Of a stretch of DNA of 64,000 nucleotides, positions 8,413 through 18,183 are shown in pieces (positions within the stretch are counted from its first letter, which is position 1; every line of letters begins with the position of its first letter). The notes beneath the pieces were generated by a model. That model was not told the DNA's origin. It ran no database searches and saw only the letters and a list, made by a program, of their open reading frames with translations. Source of the DNA: Cellulomonas marina (GTDB lineage: Bacteria > Actinomycetota > Actinomycetes > Actinomycetales > Cellulomonadaceae); contig NZ_FOKA01000005.1 in assembly GCF_900111925.1 (NCBI RefSeq), positions 1 to 64,000 of the forward strand. Direction: 5' to 3'. Made by a program: the position numbers and the translations under genes.

Positions 8413-9870
8413 TCAGCGCGCCGTGCGCCGGAAGGCGTCGCCGTGCATGTCCTCGAGCTCGACGCCCTTCGTCTCGGGCACCTTGCTGAGCACGAACACG
8501 AAGGACAGCGCCGCGAACGCGGTGTAGAGGAAGTAGGGCACCGCCGCGCCGAAGGTGTCCAGCAGCGGCGGGAACGTCACCGTGATGACGAAGTTGGCGA
8601 TCCACTGGGCCGCCGCGGCCAGGCCGAGGGCGGCGGCGCGGATGCGGTTGGGGAACATCTCGCCCAGGAGCACCCAGACCAGCGGGCCCCACGAGGCGCC
8701 GAAGAAGACGACGAACGCGTTGGCGCCGACGATCGCCACGACGCCCCACGGCCCCGGCAGGCTGATGTCCTCGCCGCTGCCCGACGCCTGCGTGAACGCC
8801 ACGGCCATCGCGCCCAGCGACAGCGCCATCCCGAGCGACCCCGCCAGCAGGATCGGCCGACGCCCGACCTTGTCCACCAGCGCGATGGCGATGAAGGTGA
8901 CCACCACGTTGGTGACCGACGTGATCGTCGAGGTGAGGAAGGACTGGCTCTCGTCGAACCCGACGGCCTGCCACAGCGTCGTGGAGTAGTAGAAGATGAC
9001 GTTGATCCCGACGAACTGCTGGAACACCGACAGCAGGATCCCGATCCACACGATCGGCAGGACCTTGCCGCCCGGGTCGCGCAGCGACGCGCCCTCGGCG
9101 TTGCGGGCGTCCTCGTCGATGGTGTCCTTGATCTGGCGGACACGGGCGTCGACGTCCTCGTCGGCCGGGAGCACGTCGGCCAGGACGCGGCGGGCGTCGT
9201 CCACCTTGCCGCGGGCGACGAGGTAGCGCGGCGACTCGGGGATCGCCAGGGCCAGCACGCCGTACACGACGGCGGGCACCGCGGCGACGAGGAACATCCA
9301 CCGCCAGGCCGGCCAGCCGAACCAGAGGGGCTCCGACGCCCCGCCGGCGGCGTCGCGCAGGAGCTGGTTGGACAGCAGGGCCGCGAAGATGCCGAGCGTG
9401 ATGGCGAGCTGCTGCAGCGAGCCGAGGCGGCCGCACAGGCGCGCCGGCGCGATCTCGGCGATGTACGCCGGCGCGATGACCGACGCGATGCCGATGCCGA
9501 TGCCGCACAGGAACCGCCACAGCGCGAGGTCCCAGGCGGAGAAGGCGGCGGCGGACAGCACCGAGGACACGAGGAACACCACGGCGCCGAGGACCATGAC
9601 GTTGGTCCGGCCGAACCGGTCGGCCAGGCGTCCGCCGAGCCACGCGCCGAGCGCCGACCCGAGCAGCGCGACCGCCACGACGAAGCCCGTGACGAACGCC
9701 GACAGCGAGAAGCGCTCCTCCACCGCCGCGACGGCGCCGTTGATGACGGAGGAGTCGAAGCCGAAGAGGAACCCGCCGACGGCCGCGGCGACCGCGAGGG
9801 CCACCGCCTTGCCCTGGTGGGACCCGGAGGTGGCGGGTGCTGCGCCGCCCCGGGCGGACGTCTGGGCCAT
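8413..9870 (-). CDS. MFS sugar porter (proton/sugar symporter family)
   Basis: 485 residues. The start ATG is set by GAGGAG nine bases upstream; the frame runs further but without a start site. Twelve membrane helices are readable, with family motifs: DRFGR after helix 2, the RFLCGIGIGIAS segment, a PESPRYL motif after helix 6, QQFVGIN in helix 7, DKVGRRP after helix 8 and PETKG after helix 12. These are the signatures of the XylE/AraE/GLUT-type sugar porter family. The QQFxGIN motif usually contacts a hexose or pentose. The substrate cannot be settled. It is a single gene with no sugar-catabolic neighbours. Confidence 0.92.
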   Translation of the reverse strand: MAQTSARGGAAPATSGSHQGKAVALAVAAAVGGFLFGFDSSVINGAVAAVEERFSLSAFVTGFVVAVALLGSALGAWLGGRLADRFGRTNVMVLGAVVFLVSSVLSAAAFSAWDLALWRFLCGIGIGIASVIAPAYIAEIAPARLCGRLGSLQQLAITLGIFAALLSNQLLRDAAGGASEPLWFGWPAWRWMFLVAAVPAVVYGVLALAIPESPRYLVARGKVDDARRVLADVLPADEDVDARVRQIKDTIDEDARNAEGASLRDPGGKVLPIVWIGILLSVFQQFVGINVIFYYSTTLWQAVGFDESQSFLTSTITSVTNVVVTFIAIALVDKVGRRPILLAGSLGMALSLGAMAVAFTQASGSGEDISLPGPWGVVAIVGANAFVVFFGASWGPLVWVLLGEMFPNRIRAAALGLAAAAQWIANFVITVTFPPLLDTFGAAVPYFLYTAFAALSFVFVLSKVPETKGVELEDMHGDAFRRTAR

Positions 9871-10043
9871 GCGTGGTTCTCCTCGTTCGTGCGGGCCGGC
9901 GCGGCTCCTGCTGCCGCGTCCCCCGGCGGGCAGGCGACGCACGCGGGGGTGGGGACGTCGGCGGGCCGGGGGTGGCCGAGGGCTCCCACTGTGGACCTGC
10001 TGGTGGGAGGCCGCACGTCGGGTGGAGGTGCATCATCGGCGGG

Positions 10044-10700
10044 ATGGACGTCTCCTCCTCCGGCTCCGCCGGGCGCCCGCGCCCCCGCCGGCCCGCCAGC
10101 CTCGACCAGGCGACCGCCGACGCCCTGCCCGGGGGGCTGGACCCCGCGCAGCGCGCCGAGCTCGCGCACACGACGGCCGCGGCGCTGGTCCGCGACGGCC
10201 GGGCCGGCGGCGACGACCCCGCGGTGCTGGCCCGGCTCGTCGGGCTGGTGGAGCGCGAGGGGCTCGAGCTCGTCGCCACGCTCTGGTCGGACAGCCCGCC
10301 CTCGAGCCTGCCGGGCGCGCTGTGGCGGCTCTACGTCCTGCGGGAGTGGGTGCGGCGTGACCCCGTGACGGTGGCCGACCGGTACCGGCAGGGCGTCGAG
10401 CACGCCCCCGTGCAGGGCGCCGTGGCCGGCGTCGCGCTGCCGCCGGGACCCGAGGACGTGCGCGCCACGGCCGACGCGGTCCTCTCGGGCGTGTACGCGG
10501 GCGACCTCGCCGTGGCCCTCGAGCGCGCCGCCGCCTTCTGCCGGGTCCTGGCCACGGGCGGGGCCCTCGACGCCGACCACCTCGACCTCGTCGACCCCTC
10601 GGGGGCCGGGCGCCTCACCCGCGGCTCCGCGGCCCTCGGCCGGACCGCGGAGGAGCTCACCGCGGCCGCGGGGCTGTGGCGGGCCGGCGCGCTCGACTGA
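10044..10700 (+). CDS. Conserved protein of unknown function upstream of the phosphate operon
   Basis: 218 residues from ATG (a longer in-frame start exists but reads through Gly/Arg-rich shadow sequence). It is mostly helical and Ala/Leu-rich, with no membrane segment or signal peptide. A run of helices from about residue 35 to 110 includes WRLYVLREWVRRDP, and the C-terminal half is acidic. No catalytic motif was recognised. It lies 244 bases before the DUF47-pit operon on the same strand, but the PHO box and promoter in between make a separate transcript likely. Similar gene order is familiar in Micrococcales, so it is probably real, but I do not know its function. Confidence 0.6.
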   Translation: MDVSSSGSAGRPRPRRPASLDQATADALPGGLDPAQRAELAHTTAAALVRDGRAGGDDPAVLARLVGLVEREGLELVATLWSDSPPSSLPGALWRLYVLREWVRRDPVTVADRYRQGVEHAPVQGAVAGVALPPGPEDVRATADAVLSGVYAGDLAVALERAAAFCRVLATGGALDADHLDLVDPSGAGRLTRGSAALGRTAEELTAAAGLWRAGALD

Positions 10701-10752
10701 CGCTAGTCTGGCGGAGGCGTCGGACCGCGGTAGCCCCGGGCTCCAACACCAG

Positions 10753-10783
10753 CCGCTCCGAGCGGCCTCGCGCCGAGAGGCGC
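10753..10783 (+). terminator. Two adjacent small hairpins after the unknown gene
   Basis: CCGCT-CCG-AGCGG (10753-10765) and GCGCC-GAGA-GGCGC (10770-10783, a GNRA-type tetraloop) stand side by side about 50 bases after the stop codon at 10700. They may end the upstream transcript or form part of a small RNA leader. I compared them with bacterial SRP RNA and common riboswitches and saw no match. Confidence 0.4.
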
Positions 10784-10846
10784 TCCCGGTCCGGCGCCAC
10801 CCCACCGGTTCGTCCTGGCCAGCCCGTCGTGCGCCGGCCACGGCCG

Positions 10847-10886
10847 CGTCACCGCGCGTTCACCGTCACGTCACCGGCCGTTAGGG
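10847..10886 (+). promoter_or_regulatory. Four-unit PHO box (PhoP direct repeats) before DUF47-pit
   Basis: Four direct-repeat units start exactly 11 bases apart: CGTCACC (10847), GTTCACC (10858), CGTCACC (10869) and GTTAGGG (10880), each followed by four variable bases. This matches the actinobacterial PhoP operator, GTTCACC-like repeats with 11-nt period. A possible -10 element, TAGCCT, lies at 10905-10910, placing the repeats over the -35 region as expected for PhoP control. Phosphate-starvation regulation of the two following genes is inferred. Confidence 0.8.
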
Positions 10887-10944
10887 AAACGTCCAGGTCT
10901 GTCCTAGCCTGATCGCGTCCACCCCCGTCCTGACGGAGACTCCC

Positions 10945-11565
10945 GTGCGCCTGCGCCTCACCCCGCGCGACACCTCGTACTTCGACCTCTTCGCCGCCCA
11001 GGCGGAGCACCTGGTCACCGGCGCCGGCCTCCTCGGTGAGCTGCTGGGCGCGCACCGCGCGCAGCGCAAGGCCGTCGTCCAGCGGATGTCGGAGGCGGAG
11101 CACGCCGCGGACGAGGCGACGCACAGCATCATGCGTCGCCTCAACCAGACGTTCGTCACGCCGTTCGACCGGGACGACATCTACGACCTCGCGTCGCGCC
11201 TCGACGACTGCATGGACCTCATGGACGAGGCGGCGGACCTCGTCGTGCTCTACAAGGTCGACGCGCTGCCCGCCCGGGTCTCCGACCAGGTGGCGGTGCT
11301 GCAGCGGGCGGCCGAGCTGACGGCGGCGGCCATGCCGCGCCTGCGCTCCATGGACTCCCTCAGCGAGTACTGGATCGAGGTCAACCGCCTGGAGAACCAG
11401 GCCGACAAGACCTACCGCAAGCTCGTCGCGCAGCTCTTCGACGAGGTGACGGATCCCATCGAGCTGCTCAAGCTCAAGGAGATCGTCGAGAAGCTCGAGG
11501 ACGCGGCCGACGCCTTCGAGCGCGTGGCCAACACCGTCGAGACCATCGCGCTCAAGGAGTCCTGA
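10945..11565 (+). CDS. DUF47 (PhoU-like) regulator of the phosphate transporter
   Basis: 206 residues, the usual length of the DUF47/TIGR00153 family, which resembles PhoU. It is almost wholly helical. Conserved acidic helix motifs that bind metal clusters in PhoU-like folds are visible: EAEHAADEATH (near 49-60) and, later, FDRDDIYDL and EDAADAFERV. The GTG start fits the operon leader. It lies seven bases before pit, the common DUF47-pit arrangement in which the small protein controls or couples to low-affinity phosphate uptake. It acts in the cytosol at the membrane. Confidence 0.9.
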   Translation: MRLRLTPRDTSYFDLFAAQAEHLVTGAGLLGELLGAHRAQRKAVVQRMSEAEHAADEATHSIMRRLNQTFVTPFDRDDIYDLASRLDDCMDLMDEAADLVVLYKVDALPARVSDQVAVLQRAAELTAAAMPRLRSMDSLSEYWIEVNRLENQADKTYRKLVAQLFDEVTDPIELLKLKEIVEKLEDAADAFERVANTVETIALKES

Positions 11566-11571
11566 GCCCCC

Positions 11572-12576
11572 GTGGAGCTCGCGCTCGTCATCGTCGTCGT
11601 CGTGGTCGCCCTCGGCTTCGACTACACCAACGGCTTCCACGACGCGGCGAACGCCATCGCCACGTCCGTGTCGACCCGGGCCCTGACGCCCCGGGCCGCG
11701 CTCATCATGGCGGCGTTCTTCAACCTGCTGGGCGCGCTGCTCGGCACCGAGGTGGCGACGACGATCGCCGAGGACATCATCACCGTGGCCGACGTGGCGC
11801 AGCACACGGGCCTCGTCGTCGTGCTGTCCGCGCTGGTCGGGGCCATCGTGTGGAACCTCGTCACGTGGTGGTTCGGGCTGCCCTCGTCCTCGACGCACGC
11901 GCTCATCGGCGGGCTGACGGGCACGGGGCTCGCCGCGGGCGTGACGGTGCACTGGGACGCCATCCTCGACAAGGTCGTCCTGCCGATGGTCCTGTCGCCG
12001 CTGGTCGGGTTCGGGCTCGCCTTCGCCGTCATGGTCGGCGTGCTGTGGCTCGTGCGGAACCGGCCGCCGACGCGGACGATGCGCCGGTTCCGGCTGGTGC
12101 AGACCGTCTCCGCCGCGGCCATGGCGCTCGGGCACGGCCTGCAGGACGCGCAGAAGACGATGGGCGTCATCGTGCTCGCGCTCGTCGCCGGCGGGTTCCA
12201 CACCGCGGGCGGCGGCATCCCGCTGTGGGTCAAGCTCGCGGCGGCCACGGCCATCTCGCTCGGCACGTACTCCGGCGGGTGGCGGATCATGCGCACGCTC
12301 GGCCGCAAGATCATCGAGCTCGACCCCGCCCGCGGGTTCGTCGCCGAGACCGTCTCGGCCGCCGTGCTCTACACGAACGCGTACTGGCTGCACGCGCCGG
12401 TCTCGACGACGCACACGATCACCTCGGCGATCATGGGCGTCGGCGCGACGCGGCGGCTGTCGGCGGTGCGCTGGGGCGTCGCGAAGAGCATCGCGGCGGC
12501 GTGGGTGCTCACCATCCCCGCCGCGGCGCTCGTCGGGGCCGGCGCCTTCGTCGCTCTGCACGCGCTCCTGGGCTGA
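11572..12576 (+). CDS. pit: Inorganic phosphate transporter, PiT family
   Basis: 334 residues with about ten membrane helices. Both PiT signature repeats are present: GFHDAANAIAT near residue 21 in the N-terminal half and GHGLQDAQKTMG near residue 185 in the C-terminal half. They are inverted-topology halves that bind a neutral metal-phosphate complex in exchange with protons. The GTG start lies seven bases after the DUF47 gene, so the two form one operon under the PHO box. Length is that of the short bacterial PiT subgroup (E. coli PitA is about 500 residues). Confidence 0.95.
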   Translation: MELALVIVVVVVALGFDYTNGFHDAANAIATSVSTRALTPRAALIMAAFFNLLGALLGTEVATTIAEDIITVADVAQHTGLVVVLSALVGAIVWNLVTWWFGLPSSSTHALIGGLTGTGLAAGVTVHWDAILDKVVLPMVLSPLVGFGLAFAVMVGVLWLVRNRPPTRTMRRFRLVQTVSAAAMALGHGLQDAQKTMGVIVLALVAGGFHTAGGGIPLWVKLAAATAISLGTYSGGWRIMRTLGRKIIELDPARGFVAETVSAAVLYTNAYWLHAPVSTTHTITSAIMGVGATRRLSAVRWGVAKSIAAAWVLTIPAAALVGAGAFVALHALLG

Positions 12577-12585
12577 CCAGGCCCG

Positions 12586-12603
12586 GCCCGAGCCGGCTCG
12601 GGC
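12586..12603. terminator. Hairpin terminator between pit and mutT1
   Basis: GCCCGAG-CCGG-CTCGGGC is a perfect 7-bp stem with a CCGG loop, nine bases after the pit stop and 33 bases before the mutT1 stop on the other strand. It may serve both converging transcripts. Confidence 0.65.
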
Positions 12604-12636
12604 GGCTCGGCCGAGGCGTCGGGCGGAGCCCGGCCC

Positions 12637-13626
12637 TCACGCCGTCGGCCAGCGCTCCGCGGCGACGACGCGCGGCCCCTTCGCGGTGGCCGCCACGTGC
12701 ACGACGAGGAGCTCGCCCGGCCGCAGGAACGGGTCGGAGGCCGGCAGCCACGCGGCGACGGCGCGGCGGGTGTGCTGGGCGAGGACGTCGACCACGGTCG
12801 GCAGCACGGGCCGGTGCGTGCACAGCACCGCCGGCACGGGCTCGGCGAGCAGCCCCTGCACGAGCCCCGCGACGCGGGCGGGCGAGCTCTCGTGCGCCGA
12901 CTCCGTGAGCACCGGCTCCACGACGACGGGCACGTGGGCGGCGCGTGCGTAGGGCGTCACCGTGCTCCAGCACCGGTCCCACTCGCTCGTCACGACGCGC
13001 TCGGTGCCGTAGGCGGCGAGCAGCGGCACGAGGGCCCGCGCCTGCCGCCGGCCGCTGTCGGTCAGCGGCCGGTCGCCCTCGGTGCCGTCCCAGCTCGCGC
13101 GCTTGCGCGCCCGGCCGTGGCGCGCGACGACCACCGCGTGGGTCGCGAGCCGGCCCCGCTCGAGGGCGTGCAGCAGCGCGTCGAGGGGTTCGCGGTCCGC
13201 GGCACGGGTGAGGCGGCGGCGGGCCTCGTCGGCCCGGAACCAGCGGGTGCGGTCGATCTCCGTCGGCTCCGCCGGCGCCACCGGCTCGCGGGCGACGACG
13301 GCGGGCGTGGTCGGCGCCGCGGGACGCCCCGCCCAGTAGTGGACCTGCTTGAGGCGGCCGTCCGCGAGGCGGTACGTGAGCGTGGGCAGCGGCTGCCCCA
13401 GCACGACCTCGACGCCGCCCTCCTCGGCGACCTCACGGCGGGCGGTGACGGGCAGCGCCTCCCCGGGCTCGAGCTTGCCCTTCGGCCACGACCAGTCGTC
13501 GTAGCGCGGGCGGTGCACGAGCAGCAGCTCGACGCGGTGGTCCGCCGGCGCGTCGCCGCGGGTCCGGCGTTCGCGCCACACCAGCGCCCCGGCCGCCACG
13601 ACGTCCGGGGCGCGGCGGCCGCTCAC
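12637..13626 (-). CDS. mutT1: MutT1-like NUDIX hydrolase fused to a histidine phosphatase
   Basis: 329 residues. An N-terminal NUDIX domain has a full NUDIX box at 50-72 (Gly-x5-Glu-x7-Arg-Glu-x2-Glu-Glu). A SixA-type histidine phosphatase domain follows, with the RHG motif at 169-171. This two-domain layout is that of mycobacterial MutT1 (Rv2985), which removes 8-oxo-dGTP and Ap4A. As in mycobacteria, it sits directly next to ppk. The GTG start overlaps the ppk stop as GTGA, so it is translated from the ppk transcript. It is cytosolic. The role is housecleaning of oxidised nucleotides, by family. Confidence 0.9.
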   Translation of the reverse strand: MSGRRAPDVVAAGALVWRERRTRGDAPADHRVELLLVHRPRYDDWSWPKGKLEPGEALPVTARREVAEEGGVEVVLGQPLPTLTYRLADGRLKQVHYWAGRPAAPTTPAVVAREPVAPAEPTEIDRTRWFRADEARRRLTRAADREPLDALLHALERGRLATHAVVVARHGRARKRASWDGTEGDRPLTDSGRRQARALVPLLAAYGTERVVTSEWDRCWSTVTPYARAAHVPVVVEPVLTESAHESSPARVAGLVQGLLAEPVPAVLCTHRPVLPTVVDVLAQHTRRAVAAWLPASDPFLRPGELLVVHVAATAKGPRVVAAERWPTA

Positions 13627-15899
13627 GTCGAGGAGATCCGGCGGCGCTGGCGGTGGCGGGCGATGAGCGTGGTCTGCTGGTCGACCAGGGGCTCGCCCTC
13701 GGGCCCGACGTGGCGGCGCGTCCACTGCCCGTCCGCGGCGAGGTGCCAGGACGAGACGGCCGGGTCGAGGCTCATGTCGACGAGCTCGATCAACGTGCTC
13801 ACGTGCTCGGTGTCGGTCACCCGGACGAGCGTCTCCACGCGCCGGTCGAGGTTGCGGTGCATGAGGTCGGCGGACCCGATGTACACCTCGGGGCCCTTGA
13901 ACCCGTCCTCGGCCGCCGGGTCGGCGTGCGCGAAGGCGAAGATCCGCGAGTGCTCGAGGAACCGGCCGAGGATGGACCGCACCCGGATGTTCTCCGAGAG
14001 CCCCTCCCGTCCCGGCTGCAGCGCGCAGATCCCGCGGACGACGAGGTCTACGCGCACGCCCGCCTGCGACGCGCGGTACAGCGCGTCGATGACGGCCTCG
14101 TCGACCATCGAGTTGACCTTGATCCTGATCCACGCGTCGTGCCCCGCCCGCGCCGCCGCCGCCTCGCGGTCGATGCGCGCCACGAGCCCGCTGCGCACGG
14201 AGCGCGGGGCGACGAGCAGCCGGTGGAACCGTGACTTGGGCGCGTACCCCGAGAGCTGGTTGAACAGCCGCGTCAGGTCCTGGCCGATGTCGTTGTCGCA
14301 GGTGAGCAGGCCGATGTCGGTGTAGAGCCGGGCCGTCTTCGGGTTGTAGTTGCCCGTGCCGATGTGGCAGTACCGCCGCAGCCCGTCGGCCTCCTGGCGC
14401 ACGACGAGGGACAGCTTGCAGTGCGTCTTGAGGCCGACGATGCCGTACACGACGTGGACGCCGGCCTGCTCGAGCTTGCGCGCCCACTCGATGTTGTTCT
14501 GCTCGTCGAACCGGGCCTTGATCTCCACCAGCGCGAGGACCTGCTTGCCGGCCTCGGCCGCGTCGATGAGCGCGTCGACGATGGGGGAGTCGCCGGACGT
14601 GCGGTACAGCGTCTGCTTGATGGCCAGCACGTGCGGGTCCGCGGCGGCCTGCTGCAGGAACGTCTGCACCGAGGTGGAGAACGAGTCGTACGGGTGGTGG
14701 AGCAGCACGTCACGACGGCGGATGGCGGCGAAGACGTCCGTCGGCGTCGCGGACTCCACCTCGGCGAGCTGGCGCGGCGTCGTCGGCACGAAGCGGGGGT
14801 AGGACAGCGCGGGCCGGTCGAGGTCGGCGACGAGGTTGAGGCCCGTGAGGTCCAGCGGGGCCGGCAGCTCGTACACCTCGTCCTCGGCCATGCCCAGCTC
14901 GCGCGTGAGCAGCCGGCGGATGCGCGGCGTGATGGACTCCGCGATCTCCAGGCGCACGGGCGGCCCGAAGCGGCGGCGCAGGAGCTCCTTCTCCATGGCC
15001 TGCAGGAGGTTCTCGGCGTCGTCCTCCTCCACCTCCACGTCCTCGTTGCGCGTGACGCGGAACGTGTGGTGCTCCTGCACCGTCATGCCGGGGAAGAGCT
15101 GGTCGAGGTGCTGGGCGATGACGTCCTCGACCGGCACGAAGGACATGGGCTCGCCCTCGGCGCCGCCGCGGCCCGTCGGCACGCCCGGCCGCCCGGCCGC
15201 GTCGACCGCGATGAAGCGCGGGAGCAGCGGCGGGACCTTCACGCGCGCGAAGTGCTCCTTGCCCGTCGAGGGGTTCACGACGAGCACGGCGAGGTTGAGC
15301 GAGAGCCCCGAGATGTACGGGAACGGGTGCGCCGGGTCCACCGCGAGCGGGGTGAGCACGGGGAAGATCTGCCGGCGGAAGTACTTGCGCAGGCGCTCCT
15401 GCTCGCTCTCGCCGAGGTCCTCCCAGCGCACGAGCGTGATGCCCTCGCCCGCCAGGGCGGGCTGCACCTGCTCGGCGAAGACGGCCGCGTGCCGGGCCTG
15501 CAGCTCGTGCGCCCGCTCGGAGATGGCCTCCAGGACCTGCCGGGGCGACAGGCCGGACGCCGCGGTGACCGCCAGGCCGGTGGCGATGCGGCGCTTGAGC
15601 CCGGCCACCCGGACCATGAAGAACTCGTCGAGGTTCGAGGCGAAGATCGCCAGGAACCGCACGCGCTCCAGCAGCGGCAGCCCGGGGTCCTCCGCGAGCT
15701 CGAGCACCCGCTCGTTGAAGGCCAGCCACGAGACCTCGCGGTCGAGGAAGCGGTCCTCCGGCAGCGGCGGCAGCTCCTCGGCGGGGACGACGGGCACCCG
15801 CGGCACCTCGTCGCGGCGCGGCGGCGTCGCGGCGATGTGCTCGGCGATGTGCGCGGCCAGGGACTCGTCGAGGACGGGCGCATCGGTCATGGGGCCCAT
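13623..15899 (-). CDS. ppk: Polyphosphate kinase 1
   Basis: 758 residues from the ATG at 15899 (a second ATG at 15890 is equally possible). It makes polyphosphate from ATP. The N-terminal domain begins with [20 protein letters not shown], and [11 protein letters not shown] follows. The catalytic C-terminal domains keep the histidines in [10 protein letters not shown] and in [18 protein letters not shown] that take part in autophosphorylation. There is no ribosome-binding site before either ATG, and the frame continues upstream without a stop through mshD. Ppk is therefore either started internally or made as the second half of an MshD-Ppk protein of 1110 residues. The gene overlaps mutT1 at its 3' end. 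Confidence 0.93.
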   Translation of the reverse strand: MGPMTDAPVLDESLAAHIAEHIAATPPRRDEVPRVPVVPAEELPPLPEDRFLDREVSWLAFNERVLELAEDPGLPLLERVRFLAIFASNLDEFFMVRVAGLKRRIATGLAVTAASGLSPRQVLEAISERAHELQARHAAVFAEQVQPALAGEGITLVRWEDLGESEQERLRKYFRRQIFPVLTPLAVDPAHPFPYISGLSLNLAVLVVNPSTGKEHFARVKVPPLLPRFIAVDAAGRPGVPTGRGGAEGEPMSFVPVEDVIAQHLDQLFPGMTVQEHHTFRVTRNEDVEVEEDDAENLLQAMEKELLRRRFGPPVRLEIAESITPRIRRLLTRELGMAEDEVYELPAPLDLTGLNLVADLDRPALSYPRFVPTTPRQLAEVESATPTDVFAAIRRRDVLLHHPYDSFSTSVQTFLQQAAADPHVLAIKQTLYRTSGDSPIVDALIDAAEAGKQVLALVEIKARFDEQNNIEWARKLEQAGVHVVYGIVGLKTHCKLSLVVRQEADGLRRYCHIGTGNYNPKTARLYTDIGLLTCDNDIGQDLTRLFNQLSGYAPKSRFHRLLVAPRSVRSGLVARIDREAAAARAGHDAWIRIKVNSMVDEAVIDALYRASQAGVRVDLVVRGICALQPGREGLSENIRVRSILGRFLEHSRIFAFAHADPAAEDGFKGPEVYIGSADLMHRNLDRRVETLVRVTDTEHVSTLIELVDMSLDPAVSSWHLAADGQWTRRHVGPEGEPLVDQQTTLIARHRQRRRISST

Positions 15900-16955
15900 G
15901 GTGGCACCCGTCGGTGACGTGCGCGTCCGCCGCCCGTTCGCCCGGTGTTCACGCACCGGTGCACGGGTCGCGGCGGCGCCGTCCCCGTCCGCCGGCGGGC
16001 CGTACAGGACGTCGGCGCGCTCCCGCTCGAAGCCCGCGCGGCGGTAGGCGCGCACCGCGGCCGCGTTGTCGGACTCCGTGTACAGCACCGCCCGCCGCAG
16101 GCCCCGCCCCGCCAGGTCGGCGACGACCCGCTCGGTGAGGAGCCCGCCGAGGCCCTGCCCCTGCGCGTCGGGGTCGACGGCCAGGACGTACAGCTCGCCG
16201 GTGTCGCCGTCCGGCGGGTCGACCTTCAGCCAGCAGGAGGCGACGAGCGCGCCCGTCCCGTCGGTGGTGCCCGAGCCGTCGGGCGCACCGGTCCCGTCGG
16301 CCGCCCCCGTGCGCTCGACGAGCCAGAGGTCGGCGGGGTCGAACCAGGGCTGCGCCGCGCGGTCCTCGAGGTCGCGCCGCGTCAGCCGGCCCTGCTCCGG
16401 GTGCCAGGAGAAGGCGCGGGCGTTGAGCGCGAGCCACGCCGCCTCGTCGCGCCCGGGCACGAAGGGCCGCAGCGCGAGCCCGTCCGGCAGCGGCCGCGGC
16501 TCGGGGACGAGGCCGTCGCGGGCCGCGGCGGTGAGGTCAAGCGCCATCCGCCACAGCGAGCGGGCGGGCTCGAGGCCCAGGTCCTCGACGAGCGCCCGGG
16601 CGGCGGGCAGGTCCCCGTGCGCCCACACCTGGAAGCCGCCGGGCGCCAGCGCCCTGACGCGGTCCAGCAGCAGCGCGCCCGTGCCCTGGTCCCGGGCGGC
16701 CGGGTCCACGACGAGCTCCACCGTGGGCAGGCCCTCGTCGTCGGGCACGAGCTGGGCGTACCCCACGTACCGCCGGCGGTCGCGCGCGACGAGGTGGACG
16801 ACCTCGGGGCGGCCGACCTGCAGGAGCGTCTGCTCCGACAGCGGCTCGACGCCGTCGACGCGCTCCGCTCGGCGCGCGAGGGCCCGGACGGCACCGCGGT
16901 GGACGGCCCCGTCCTGCCCCGGGCGGACCGTCTCCACGGTGATCACGCCCCACAT
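15900..16955 (-). CDS. mshD: Mycothiol synthase, without its own stop codon
   Basis: About 352 codons from ATG to the ppk start. MshD acetylates Cys-GlcN-Ins with acetyl-CoA in the last step of mycothiol synthesis. Two GNAT domains are visible: an N-terminal one ([20 protein letters not shown]) and a C-terminal active one ([22 protein letters not shown], then [18 protein letters not shown]). [16 protein letters not shown]-type insert lies between. The recognisable domain ends near residue 315. After it, about 38 residues rich in Ala, Arg and Thr run in frame into ppk with no stop. Known MshD proteins end a few residues after the RAGF motif, so this is either a fusion or a lost stop. The 5' boundary is uncertain (a GTG lies at 16958). 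Confidence 0.8.
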
Positions 16956-17120
16956 CACAGCACACCACCGACGGCTCCGGTCGCTGGCCCCAGGCAGGCT
17001 CCGTATCCTCGGGTGACCCCGACCGCCCCGAGCCGGCGGCCGCCACCACGGGGGACGACGACTCGGACCGACGACGCAGAGCACCACGCAGACCCACGAC
17101 GACGCCCTGATGGAGACCAC

Positions 17121-18143
17121 GTGCCCGGAAACGCGACCACCCGGTTCCGGAACGTGTCCCTCCTGTCGGTGACGAGCACGATCCCGTCGCGCGTGACGAC
17201 GTCGGCCGAGCTGCAGGACCGGCTGGCCCCCGCGCTGGACCGCCTGCGGCTGCCGCGCACCGTCCTGCAGCGGGTCGCCGGCGTCCTCGAGCGCCGCAAC
17301 TGGGCCCCGGGCGAGGGGTCGGACGAGGCGACGGTCGCGGCAGGCAAGGCCGCGCTGTACGAGGCGGGCGTGAACCCGGCCGACATCGGCCTGCTCATCA
17401 ACACGTCGGTCACGCGCAAGCACCTCGAGCCGTCGGTGGCCGTCCGGCTGCACCACGGTCTGGACCTGCCGACGTCGGCGATCAACTTCGACGTGGCCAA
17501 CGCGTGCCTCGGGTTCGTCAACGGCATGAGCCTGGCCGCCGGGATGATCGAGTCCGGGCAGGTCCGCTACGCGATCGTGCTCGCGGGCGAGGACGCGGAC
17601 GACATCCAGGTCAACACGGTCGAGCGCCTCCTGCGGGCCGAGTCCGACCGCGACGCCTTCATGAGCGAGTTCGCCAGCCTCACGCTGGGCTCGGGCTCGG
17701 CGGCGGCGGTGCTCGGGCGCACGGACGAGAACCCGGGCGGGCACCGGCTGCTCGGCGGGGTGACGCGGGCGGCGACGCAGTACTACGACCTGTGCGTCGG
17801 CAGCGTCGACGGCATGTTCACGGACGCGCGGATGCTGCTCAAGGGCGGGCTCGACCTCGTCATGAGCGCCTGGCGCGAGGCGTCCGACGAGTGGGACTGG
17901 TCGGCGATGGACCGCTACGTGACGCACCAGGTCTCCAAGGCGCACACGGCCGCGGTGGTCAAGGCCGCCGGTCTCGACCGGCGCCGCGTGCCGACGACGT
18001 ACCCGCGCTACGGCAACGTCGGCCCGGCGTCGATCCCCATCACGCTGGCCGAGGAGCAGCAGTCCCTGCGCGCCGGGGACCGCGTCCTGCTGATGGGCGT
18101 CGGCTCGGGCCTCAACACCGCGATGATGGAGCTCGCCTGGTGA
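17121..18143 (+). CDS. oleA: OleA thiolase: head-to-head condensation of acyl-CoAs (olefin synthesis)
   Basis: 340 residues, thiolase fold of the FabH type. The catalytic triad can be read: Cys129 in VANACLGF, His269 in [10 protein letters not shown] and Asn299 in RYGNVGPAS. OleA joins two fatty acyl-CoAs to give a 2-alkyl-3-keto acid. The identification rests on the following fused hydrolase-AMP ligase and short-chain reductase genes, the oleA-oleBC-oleD order of Micrococcus. The GTG start has GGAG five bases before it (GGAGACCACGTG). The gene opens an operon divergent from mshD; a weak TATCCT at 17004-17009 may be its -10 element. Confidence 0.9.
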   Translation: MPGNATTRFRNVSLLSVTSTIPSRVTTSAELQDRLAPALDRLRLPRTVLQRVAGVLERRNWAPGEGSDEATVAAGKAALYEAGVNPADIGLLINTSVTRKHLEPSVAVRLHHGLDLPTSAINFDVANACLGFVNGMSLAAGMIESGQVRYAIVLAGEDADDIQVNTVERLLRAESDRDAFMSEFASLTLGSGSAAAVLGRTDENPGGHRLLGGVTRAATQYYDLCVGSVDGMFTDARMLLKGGLDLVMSAWREASDEWDWSAMDRYVTHQVSKAHTAAVVKAAGLDRRRVPTTYPRYGNVGPASIPITLAEEQQSLRAGDRVLLMGVGSGLNTAMMELAW

Positions 18144-18183
18144 GTGGCGTGCCCACCGGGGTCCCCCGCGCGGCGACCGCGAC

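Noticed and set aside
9837-10043. Longer start for the unknown gene ending at 10700
   Set aside because: The extra 69 residues overlap the 5' end of the sugar porter on the other strand and are Gly/Arg-rich shadow sequence.
10701-10830. SRP RNA, riboswitch or tRNA in the gap before the PHO box
   Set aside because: Two hairpins are present, but no SRP GGAA/GNAR core, no riboswitch consensus and no tRNA cloverleaf could be built.
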